A DNA stretch of 64,000 nt, from contig JAKZHN010000029.1 in the NCBI GenBank assembly GCA_037179335.1, positions 310,001 through 374,000 of the forward strand, written 5' to 3'. Positions 41,334 through 51,806 of this stretch are shown here, piece after piece. The number at the start of each line of letters is the position of its first letter. The first letter of the stretch is position 1. The notes under the pieces are model-generated. The model worked only from the letters and a program-made list of their open reading frames with translations. It was not told the origin of the DNA and searched no databases. This DNA is from Cyclaneusma minus. Its lineage: Eukaryota > Ascomycota > Leotiomycetes > Marthamycetales > Marthamycetaceae. The translations under genes and the position numbers were made by a program.

Positions 41334-44300
41334 TCATGATTCTTCCACGATGCCATCACCGCCAGCCTCTTCCCGCCACTCGCGGCTGCGGTCTGTCAGC
41401 CTCTTGACGCCACTGACTCTACCAGCCCAGAGTGCCTCAACCGGCGAGCGGAAGGTGTATCCTCGCTGACTAGAGATCACCCCAATGGCCTGCAGAACTG
41501 CCTTTCTACTGTCCCGTCCGAAAACAGCAGGATGGTTGATCCACTCCAGACTCACTTCAAGCTCCGCGTCTAAAGCAGAAACGGTTGTGGGATCAATTCC
41601 GGATGACGAGCTGATGCTGTTGGTTGAGGATAACGCGTCATTCGAGTTCTGAGGTCGAATGGGAAGGCCACCATGCGGTGGACCTATCGTGTGTGCCGAG
41701 GTGGGACTTGGTGTTCGACGACGGTCAGGTGTCGTAGCAGAAGTAGGCGAGTGATTGTCATTGTTTGGAGATTTCTGCGCGGGAGGAATCGGAGGAAGGC
41801 CTCCCTTGCCAAGTCCTTTCAGAATGGAGCGGGTCTCGTTGAGGAGGTGTTGTGCACGGTCGTGTTGACCCCGGGAAACCAGAGTCAAGGCTCTTGTGAG
41901 CATGTCTGAAGTGAGGAGTTCCATACGTCTTTGGACTACGCTGGGGTGAGGCGGGATCGGCGGTGAGTTTTGCCAGACAGTTTTCTTCTGATTGTGGACC
42001 GGGGTCGGGAGCATTGTGATGGCAAGTAGCGACGGTCGCGGGAGATGGGTCAACGTGCCATCCCGAAGAATATCACCCCAAGTAAGGTCAGCTTGGAGCA
42101 AAGGCACCTCTTCAACAGATTGCGTGCGTTGATCTTCTTGGTCGAGGGGACCTCCGAGAGCTTCCAACCCAGAAACGATAGTATCCCATGGGTCTTGGGA
42201 AACCTGTTCTTGAGACGCGGTATCTGGTGTGATGACGAGCTGCACCAAGATATCACGCTTGTCTCCAAACCTGAAATCTCCAAGAGAGGCTTCCGCATTT
42301 TTCCCAGTCGCACGCTTCGTGATTTGTAGAGCACCGCTAATTTTCACAAACTTAGCTGGTGATCCCTCTGGAAGTCGAAGCTTCAGCTTGACATTCTGGT
42401 GGGACATTGACTGCATTGCTCCGAGACAGCCCGCAAGGCAGTCTCGCAACATCATCCAATCTTTCACATAGGTGTATGAGGCTTTTGTCCGAGTCGAGAG
42501 CTCGATCATCGTATCTGGTTTATGGGTCATTCCGAGACCAAATGAGTGAATGGTGATTCTGCGCAAAGATTAGCAATTTGTATGACTACTTCGAAGAGAC
42601 CACACATACTTAGCTGCCTCGGCTCTCGAAACCACAAAGTCAACGCTGTCCACGTCGGAAGTCGAAGAGTCACTGATGAGCAGGATCGAAGCAATGGGGT
42701 TGTTTGTTTTCCGTTGCATGAGCAGATCCATGGCGACATTGGCACCCTCCACAACGTCCACTCGTGGTGTCTTCTGGCCCGTTGGTCGGATGGAAGAAAG
42801 CACGTTAGACCAGCCATTCCAAGCCTTGGTGGTCATGCCAACAAGTGGCACTCCTCCACCGCCAGAACCAAATGTCACCAAACCCATGCGATCACGTTCG
42901 CCAAGGTTGGCTACCAGGAATTTGAGAGCATCTCGGACGAGACCAATCTTAACTCCTTGCATGGAAGACGATACAGGAACAACGACAACGATATCGACGG
43001 GCACATGCATTGCAGGTCCTAACCGGTCATGTTTGTTAGTTGCCGAAGTATACTCGGTAGGTGCAGTTGTCGTGGATCTGGCCGGTCCATAGGAGGAAGA
43101 GTTTAATGACGAGACACGCTTACGATTCGAGATTCGTTGCCAATCATCGTCATCGGTCTCCGAGGCATCGCGGTCATAGTCGGTCGGGCTGCGAATTGGC
43201 GATGCTTCCACCGCATTCAAGTCAAGCAAGGCTTGCTGCCACAATTTCAACTGATTACGGTTTTCAAACCGTAAATGGAAAGAAGGAAGTTCGGCCACAG
43301 AGAGGCTCAGCGTCAAAATGTTATCTTCTGTTGGCCGCAGGTTAGACTGGGTGATCCTTTCAGTTTGACCATATGAGCCTTTACCGCCTGTCTCTGTGAC
43401 CTCGTTCAGGTGCTTCTTGATGAGAATGGATCCTTTGAGAGTGCACCGAGTCAACTTTAGTCCCGGTGTGGCCGGTTCCCAGCGTTGTGGCAATGGAGGC
43501 GCATTCCTCTTCTCCTTAACACAGATGAGCATCTCGGCAAAGAGATAGCATTCCAGGTCCTGCCATGACTGTTTGTCCTTCCCGACTCGGATGGTCCCGT
43601 ACAATCTAAGCTTTCCAAATCTGTAGCTTCGTTAGCTTTCGCCCTTCCTCTGTTTTACCAACAAAATAAAGATTGGTTACCGTGAGAAGTCTAGCCCGTG
43701 CCAATTCTCCACACGGACACGCAAATTCTCAGTGATCGCGTCCAGCACCTCTGGTGGCTCGTATGGATAAAATCGTGGGGCACTATGAGCTGGCGAGGGA
43801 GGTCTAGCAGATGTCTCCTCTGCTCTCACGGGAGGCGGGGGAGGCGGTGGAGGCGCACTTCTCAGGTCGTCGGGATCAGGTCGCCACTTGTGATCGGGAA
43901 CTTCGACAGTAACCAGGCAGGTTAGAGTCTGTTGCTGTCGCGAACGATTGATTGTCGGGAATTCCGATCTCACGCTGACGACCGGAGCAGGCACTGGATT
44001 TCGAGTAACACTAGCCCGTGGACTTACAAGGTTGGCTTCCATTGACTGGACATCGTAGTCGTGCCGTCGAGCAGGACCGCTCTGGGTAGTTTCTGGGTAG
44101 CCTCCTGATGAGGGGACGCCGGTTACCTCGCTGTCGGTGCGAGTGTGTGTCGTCCGAGAAGGTGCAACATGTTTGTCCATGTGGTCCCGACTATCTCTGC
44201 CGTCACGAGAACTTCCTGAGATGCTTAGTTTGCGAGGCACAGTATCTCTGCTAGGCGGCCGGCTTGATTGAGTTTCCCATTGTTGGGGGGTGGGGGTTGT

Positions 44301-45355
44301 TATCGAGCGGTCGGTTGTCGTGACCGACCTGACGATGCTGCTGAGCTTCTCTGCATTCATCGATCAACGTTAGCAATTATCCCCATCCTTCGAGACCCGT
44401 GGAGCTATTTTCTCACCAATGTCCAAGACGTTTCCGCCACGGCTGGTATCGAGACCTAAAGGCGCATTACATGTCGGGCAGTACTGCGACTCGAACTCTC
44501 TGATGTACTCGTAAAAGCAGGCCTCGTGAGAGACGTGAGCGCATGAAAACTGAAGGATGCGTTCGCCGCGGAGAGTGTGTTCCAGTGGTTCCTCGCAGAC
44601 GGCGCATTCGCTCCCGACAAACGTCCTCTCCCGCCTGGTGCGGCTTCTGTCGGTGTCCAGCATGCCGGCCATGTCACCTCTATCGCGGCTTGGTGGTACG
44701 ATGGTCCTCTCGCTCCCTCTTGATCGTCCGGACGAGACTGAGGACGACGATGGGCGCACACGGTCGGGCGTGTTGGCGACGGCGGGCCTGGCTGTGGACA
44801 AGAGGCTGTGGTCAGTCGAAGAGGCGACAATGGGTGTCTAGAGCGGCATGGAGAAGGGGGCATCAGGCGGGAAAATTGGCAATGGGCGATAATATGGGGA
44901 TGGCGCACTCACTGCCCGTTCTGGGATGCCTGTCTGGAACAGCAGCTCCACCACCGGCCACTTCCTGGCCCTGGCCCCTGCTGTCCTTCCTGTCTCTCGG
45001 CCGGTGGGCTGGGCCCCTTTCCTTCTTCTCGGGTTGGCGGCTCAGAAGTCCCAGCTTCAATGTACAGGGCAAGAGTCTGCTCCTCAGACTTCTTGCTGGC
45101 TGATGATATTGAATTGCGAAGCGGGGTACCGTGTCGCCTTGGCCTTGCTGGGCCTATTCGACATATACGGGGCCTGCCTCGTCTGGTCGCTCTGGGGTGC
45201 CTATGATGATGCTTCTTGGGTCGGGAGAGTCGATCTGGGCGGCAGAGTTTTGGACGGGGCAGCAGGAGAGATAGGGAGGGGAGAGTTCTTGAGAGAGCAA
45301 GTTTGCTTTGGCCAGTAGTAGTAGGGCTTGGTCCTCCGAGGCGGATCTGGGACAT
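41334..45355 (-). CDS. RING-PH-VWA domain protein (Far1/Ste5-like architecture)
   Basis: Exons on the minus strand: about 45355-44913 (first exon uncertain), 44805-44417, 44350-43681, 43620-42610 and 42558-41334. Introns of 51-107 bp have GTGAGT/GTGAGA/GTAACC/GTATGT donors; the joined frame is about 1245 residues. A RING-H2-type finger lies at about 215-260 (CAVCEEPLEHT...CAHVSHEACFYEY...YCPTCNAP). A PH-like domain follows (LYGTIRVGKDKQSWQDLECY, then LFAEMLICVKEK). A von Willebrand A domain comes next (VDIVVVVPVSSSMQG; ILLISDSSTSDVDSVDF). The order RING-PH-VWA is that of the yeast pheromone-pathway scaffolds Ste5 and Far1. Pro/Ser-rich linkers separate the domains. A scaffold or ubiquitin-ligase role is inferred. 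The N-terminal ~150 residues are low complexity and the start could lie elsewhere. Confidence 0.75.
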
Positions 45356-48300
45356 CAGCGATGTACTCCCAGCAGGTCGTCGCACATACGGCACACTTGG
45401 CTTGGATAGGACTACGCCATCACGCGTGGTGCGATAAAATAAGCCTCAGATAATGTGGTACTTGGCTGCAATGGTCTGGTGCAGGCGTGGCGTGCTGCAA
45501 GCTCAGGATTCTGCAGGACGGGCAGCAGATATAGATAGTAATAGTGGCAGAGAGCATGCAGGTACCTGAGCGCGCCGAGGATGGGGCCTCCAGTCTGCAA
45601 CGCTCAAGATCTCAAAGTGGCCTTGTCTGCGTGATGAAGGTTTTGGACATGGACGGCATGTGTGCCTCGCTGTTTAGCTGCATGTGAGAAAGTGCTCCGC
45701 AAAGTCAAAATGTCGCTCATCCCCGTCACTTCCCCTCGCCCAGGGGTGTAGAACACCATGATTCTACAGCTATTTTCAATCAATGTTCCAAGAAGCGCCC
45801 TGCCGCCTGCCATGCCAAAGCATTAATCTCGTCGACTCGCGTGGTCCCCCGGCTGATTTCGACGACGCACAGCATTGAAATGGTCGCAGTCTGGCCATTG
45901 GTGCGGCAGTTGGGCACCCATTTTACTGGCAGTCGTACGAGCGCCTCGTTTGGTAACGGCAAATGCTTGAATGGCCACGAAATTGAATTCACGAGGCCGT
46001 TGGTTCGAGCAAAAAGCTTACGGTGTCGCCTTTCCCCCGCCATCAATGCATGGATGGAGGTCCGTCGTCAGCGAGCCAGTGCAGCCATGTGCGAACGGCT
46101 GCCAAGTAGATGCAGAAGAGGGCAGTTCTTTAACGGAGCTAGTGACGCTAGCCGCGATAGAGATAAAAATATTTTGGGGGGATTAATTCCTCTATTAAAA
46201 TCGTAAGACACGAGCCCAGCAAATTGCTTTGTTGCTGATCTGGACGTCGGGGGCGGGCCGCGAGCGACTCTTCCCCACTTCGAATAGCCGAGTAATTAGA
46301 ACCCAGCATCTCAAATTCGTGTTCGACGTCGTCGTCTCGGCAGATTATTTATGTACATGTAAGAATTCATACATGTATATATATATGCGAGGATCACGGA
46401 GAATTTGTAGGCGTGGAATGGCAACATGACCGAGGACCGCCTCGAGCTTCATCGCGCCTTCAATGCCGTCTGGTTGCAGACATTGATGCTATGTGGAGAT
46501 CTTTGACTTCTTCAATTGTCCCTGATCCATCATCCGTCCTTCCCCGGTGCTCCAGTTTTTCCCACGTGTGCCTTTCATCCCATGTCGTCCCCGCCGTCGA
46601 CATCAGCACCGGCCTCAATAATCCTAGAATAATACACCTAGTCGGTGCCTTGTGCTCGCATCATCGCATTTGATCAACATTGAATCGCACACCGTGACCG
46701 GACATTATATGGCGTGGGTCGAGCGAGCCAAAGTCCAGTCCAAGCATTTCAATGTTGTATCGGCCCGTGCTGTCTGCTTGACTACATCAAACTCTGGATA
46801 AATTATGAGGAGTTCATGTTTGTGACTGAGCTTGGATTTAAGTTCCCGCCCTGGCCACATACCAACCATGTTTCATTGGTTTCATCCCCCGGCTAGCACT
46901 TCGCAGACGAGCTATGTAGCGCCAGTATCATCGGATGTTTCCTTGAAGCCTAACCTCCTCTAGATCTAGCCTCAGCCCACGATCACGATCTGGGGAATAT
47001 ATCCACGTGCTGAGCGCATGGCAGGTAGGATCGAGGGCCGGTGCGACATCCGCACTAAGTCGAGAACTTGCTAGCGCCAACGATGAGCCAAACTGTAAAC
47101 ATGATGATGCTACGACTACTACCTAGGCAAGGTCAGGTGTTCCAGTAGGCAAGCACGGCGAGATGGCAAGCAGGTGTAGTCGAGATTTCATGCATTGACG
47201 GCATTGACAGCATTGTCGAGCCGCTCTCGGACCGCAGTTTCCCGCCGACCCGGAAAACGCTATGATTTTGACTCCCCAGCTGATCTCCCGGGTCATATGG
47301 CGGAGAAGACTTGACGCGGGACTCCGCTCCCATTTTTGCACCTCGCAATCGCATTGCTACAAGTATCGATACCCTTAAAAACCCGCCTCTTCACGAGATG
47401 TTCTTCAAAAGTACCTACTTCCCGTCTAACTCCATACAACTTTTGCAGAGCTCTCGGAATCATCTTCCAGTGTCCTAATTTCTTCGAAAAACCCCGTTGA
47501 CAGGCGTCTCTTATTTCGTGTTCCCGCAAAGCCTTCTGACACCCCCTTTCTCATCAAGTCACCTGTCTCGTAGTCAAATTCTACTCATCCTTTGACTCCT
47601 GCTTACTGAGCTTCGGCATGCAAGGGGACCGCGAGATGCTCGCTCTCACAGACTTCATTGCTGGAAAGGCTGAGGCTCCGTCTGATCACCGCCTGATCAA
47701 CGCCAACGCCAGCGCTCTTGTGCGTATGTGGCTTGCTTCTCGTGGCCTTCTGCGAGTGCATTGCTAAGCCAGCCTCAGCGGGCGTGATAACTCGTCGCCA
47801 GTTGCTGCTGCGTCTTCGCTGAGAGAACCAGAGCACCCAATTGAAAGAACATACCCAGCATTGAACCCATGCCCCAGATCATACCAGATATGGCGGGGTC
47901 GCTCAGGGGTTCAATTCGACAACGCCCACTTCCACTTTATCCCACTCAGGAAATAGGCGACCTTCATCGCGTCATCACTGTCCCGGTCGAATCGAAGATC
48001 ATCGCACATTGCAATTGCCGCCATTTGACGTGCGGCATGGTCTGCGGAAGTGGCTTGTCTGTCACTGCACATCATATTGCGTTCTCCGTCAGTATCTGAC
48101 TGCCGGTGGGCGCTTCATAATCGACTTCCTTTTTAGCTCTCCCGGTGATCCCGGAATGGGGGCCGGGAACGATGCTCAGCCTCGGGGAGAGGTACTTTGA
48201 TTGTGAGTACCTCGAGAGAGACGTGTGGTCCCGAGGATTATCAAGCGGCGTACAGGACGCAAGAGATTGCTCAATACGGCGAGCTTGGTCGTGGACTGCC

Positions 48301-49369
48301 TGTTCGGGATTCTTGCGTCTTGAATTGTGCCTCGTGGGATCATTGAGGGCTGACACGGTACGCCAGATGCAACATTAATAAGTCGTCCTTGCCCACCATC
48401 TTCCTACCCACCTGTGTCATTCAGCATGTCCCCTCGCCTTCTTTTGGTGTTCCATCTTGCTTCCATGTCGCCCCTGTCTTCAGTACCTCCGCTTCCATTG
48501 TCCTTTTTCATCCGGTCCCGCTCACATGATGCATTGCATGAAGCGTGCTGCGATGGCTGACATTACAACGCGCATGTGTATCTTCATCGCTGTTGCAAGT
48601 TGCACCAGGCGTCAGCGTCATATGAAGGTCTCCCGAAATCCTGCCAGTGACGGCTAGTCAAGTTCTCCGTATCTGCGATGGCTCTTGTGAAGTGGTGTAC
48701 TGAAAAGATGCACGTCGCACAATGAATCGCAATCCTGGTTTCCGTGTCTTCCTCGTAGTACTCTGCCATCCCGATGGAAGGATTCGAGAGGAGCGAAGAA
48801 ACCATCTCCAATATTCGGTCGGACGAAACAGACGGGCAATTAGGAGGTGAATAAGCAGACGTTTCTTCGAGTTGATGTCCACAATCAGCCTCAGGCTTCA
48901 CTTGTTGAATTGCAAGTCGTAGCCTATCATTATTTCCTCCAGAAGGGCATTGCTTAACCGTGGCAAGGCTCTTCAACAATGGTATTCTGAACGAGGTCAA
49001 GGATCTGGACAACTTCTCCGCAATTGATGATCGGCTTTGAGACGGTGCATCGTGCGATAGCCGACAAGTATCAGTCGTACATGCATTGTGATCTAAGGTA
49101 GGTACCTAGTACCCATTGACTCCTCTGTGCCGTTGAGCTCAGTTTTGTGGTATATTTGAGAGACACAGTTGTGAAGCTATCCCCTCCACTGAGCTCGCCG
49201 CCTACGGATGTGCTCAACATGATTTCCAGAGACATTGGTCAAGGGGAGGCGGAGCGGGTGCGCGAGCATCTGGCAACGGTTGGCCGCGGACAGCTCCTTT
49301 AATCCGTGCCTAAATCAGCGGATTAGACATATCACGAATTCAGCGTGGTAATGGCGCGCGTCGAATTGA
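45356..49369. other. Four-kilobase stretch without a recognised gene
   Basis: Short open frames exist on both strands, but none has a recognisable motif, biased composition or convincing splice-joined extension, except the weak candidate at 48584-49090. A TACATG/CATGTA fold-back is seen near 46360-46380. I see no transposon termini. Confidence 0.45.
48584..49090 (-). pseudogene. Open minus-strand segment, possible gene fragment
   Basis: The frame is open from a TACCTTAG acceptor-like sequence near 49095 to a stop at 48584. It reads, among others, FRIPLLKSLATVKQCPSGGN and LEMVSSLLSNPSIGMAEYYE. Cys residues and short helices are spread along it, vaguely like the C-terminal region of fungal Zn2Cys6 regulators, but no DNA-binding cluster is found upstream. 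It is best treated as a relic or terminal exon of unknown identity. Confidence 0.25.
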
Positions 49370-50722
49370 TCAGAGTTCCCGTAACTCCTCCCACTTTTCC
49401 CTCAGCTCTGCTGCCTGGCTCCTGATACTCTGCGCCTCCTTGGGATTACCGTAGTTCTGATAATTCTCGGCTTTGGCCAACCAATGCTCTACTTTTGCAA
49501 CTTTTAGGGGGCGCTCCGACATCAGCAAATCCGCCATACCGAGGAAGCCACTTCCGAATCCGTTCTCGGCGCTGATCTCCATCCAGTCGTAAGCTAGTCG
49601 TTTGTCACGCTTTCTAACTTGCAACGGACCCGGAAGTTGCGATCGCTGCCAGTACAAAACAGCAAGTTCCTTACATGCATCTAAGAGGCCGCTGCTTGCT
49701 GCTTTGATCAGGTATTTCTCCCTGCCCTCCGAAAGAAATTCCCTGTAGTTGCTCAACCCAAAGTAGGCGTCGGGATGATCCAGCTCCAAAGCTGCTATTC
49801 GGAACGAATCTTCGGCGACTGTTTCGGTTTGAGGCTTCATTGACAGCAAGATCCCCCGCCATATCAGAATGACTGCTTCCTTATACCTCCAAAAATTGTC
49901 GGGTTTGATATCATGCAGCGCTCTAGGAGGGACGTCACCGGGTTGCAATCCAGAACCAGAAGCGATTCTTGCCCGGCACGCCTCAAGAGCCTCCTCGCAT
50001 AACTCGAGCGCCTCAGAGTACCGTTGCTGACAGTCGCGCGCTATAGAAAGAGCGTGCATTGACTGAAATCTGCCGCCCCTGACCATAGTCTCGAGTTTTC
50101 TCAGAGGCACAGAGTATTCTTTGTTGTTGATTCTATGTCGTTGGCAAGCTCCTGTAACCAGAAGTTCAGTGGCCAGTATATGTCCGCGAGCTGAAGCAAG
50201 GTGGAGCAGCCGTTTAGCCAGGATCCTTTGGTGGAGCTTCGGGGCCGCAGGGTTTTCAATGATAGTCGAGCCGAGCTCGTATATATCATCAAGATAAAGA
50301 CCAGCGTCTATTAAGTGTTAGATCTGATTCACGTCTTGCATGGGTTAAGAAGCCAAACCTGCGAAAAGTTTTGCTGACCACTCGTCGTTCGGCTCATCAT
50401 TCGAGGCGATGCAATATCTCCTGAGAGTACTCAGTAATTGCTCGGGTGTAGACGCTATGCCCTCCGATTCGACGAAACCTTGAAGGAGGATAGCAGGCGG
50501 CAGAGCATCTTCAACGTTCAATTTGCCTCCATATTCCAGACCCTCATCTGGGCCTTTGGGCTGCCCGCCTGATGGCGCTGACGGCTTGGGTCTCTGAGAA
50601 CTGCGCACCTTGGGGCTCTTGAGGGCGCACAATGGCGAGGTTGTATGTAAGGAACGAGGATGGGGCCGCCGTAATGTACTGGCAGCACATATCCTCAAGA
50701 CAGAGCGCGCAGCAGGAAACAT
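49370..50722 (-). CDS. Mitochondrial-targeted TPR/Sel1-like repeat protein
   Basis: Exons 50722-50359 and 50307-49370 joined across a 51 bp intron (GTTTGG donor, AATAG acceptor); 433 residues. The N-terminus is basic and Ser/Arg/Ala-rich without acidic residues (MFPAARSVLRICAASTLRRP), a likely mitochondrial presequence. The remainder is alpha-helical with repeats of TPR/Sel1 type, such as ASARGHILATELLV, ALELDHPDAYFGLSNYREFL, AASSGLLDACKELAVLYW and AENGFGSGFLGMADLLM. It resembles conserved fungal mitochondrial proteins of unknown function, possibly in respiratory complex assembly; that role is inference. Confidence 0.72.
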
Positions 50723-51008
50723 GTTGTCCGAGCCGTCGGTCCCCAGCTGAGGCTCGGAGGAGCTGTCGTTCGAGGGGAGAGGAGATTCGAGATCGGGAGT
50801 TGTCGAGACTCGAGACTGGAGAGACTGGACTCAGAGGTCGGTTCAACGTTGAGTGCACGGTCTGAGGTCCGGAGCTTTTTCAAGTTCATGTTCCCCAGGC
50901 CCCCCACTTGGCTTTGAACTAGCTCCCGCGCCCCTGCGGCCCCACATCCAGCTTTTGACCAATGACGCGGGACTACATGTACTTGGCAGCATTAAATAAT
51001 ACTTAATA
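50723..51008. promoter_or_regulatory. Upstream region of the TPR/Sel1-like gene
   Basis: Presumed promoter of the minus-strand gene. Nothing specific is recognised. Confidence 0.35.
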
Positions 51009-51519
51009 TGTACTACTCGTGGTGGAATTTCTTCTGCGTGAAAGATAGCCTGTCTCTAATTACTTGAATTATGAATTTCCCACGGTTGTTTGGCTTTCTC
51101 CAATTATTTCGATTTATCTTAATCACTTGGATTTCTTCTGCGTGCAAGTCGTTGTGGAAAATCCGGATAATTGAGAGAAATCCAGGTAGATAAGGCTAAT
51201 TCAATTAAATAAGGAAAATCCAGGTAAATTGAGAAAACTCCAGGTAATAGAGATTAATCTCATTAATCGAAAAAATTCCGAATATCTGGAAATAATTCAA
51301 GGATCCAGTGTTCAACAAAGCTAGTCTGGGTAGGCAATAATACAAGCTTGCTAGCATTTTGCACACAGAAGGTCCACCACGAGCCTACCTGGATTTCTCT
51401 CAAATCACTAAATTTCTCGCAATCCTCTAAACTTCAGAAATTCAAGCTACCTGCTAGAAATTCGTCCCGCATCCACCAAAGCTACTACACGCAGAAGAAA
51501 TTCCACCATCGAGGTACTG
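51009..51519. mobile_element. MITE-like element B with perfect 21-bp inverted repeats
   Basis: TGGTGGAATTTCTTCTGCGTG at 51020-51040 is matched exactly in inverse orientation at 51488-51508. Outside it the similarity continues weakly (GTACTACTCG versus GTACCTCGA), placing the true ends near 51009 and 51519. A third, internal copy of the motif (GGATTTCTTCTGCGTGCAAG) occurs at about 51127-51146. The interior is AT-rich, with degenerate units like AATTACTTGAATT and AAATCCAGGTAAAT. No coding capacity. It differs in terminal sequence from family A. Confidence 0.75.
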
Positions 51520-51806
51520 TAGTTGCCTGTCCCCTTTCAAGGAAAGGGCGCGTACCTAGGAACGGGCGGTCCAAAGACCCCCGATTATGACTGTTCGTTG
51601 CATTTGAACACTTGGAGTACGTTGTAAAATACTGCTTGGAAAACCCCCCTGTCCATTGCAATTTGCAACAAGTATAACAATAGTAGGAAGTTCAAGTGAT
51701 GGTACTTGGGAACAGTCACATGCTTGCCAAAAAAAAAAGCTATATGACGAACATGTATTGTCAGTTCACTACTTGGCCCAGCTATGCTACACTACTCAGT
51801 AAGTTA
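51520..51806. other. 3' flank of PEX8
   Basis: No gene seen. Confidence 0.35.

Noticed and set aside
44863..45394. Alternative first-exon frames for the RING-PH-VWA gene
   Set aside because: Several low-complexity frames are open here. Only one joins in phase using the acceptor at 44806; the others were not kept, and the chosen exon remains uncertain.
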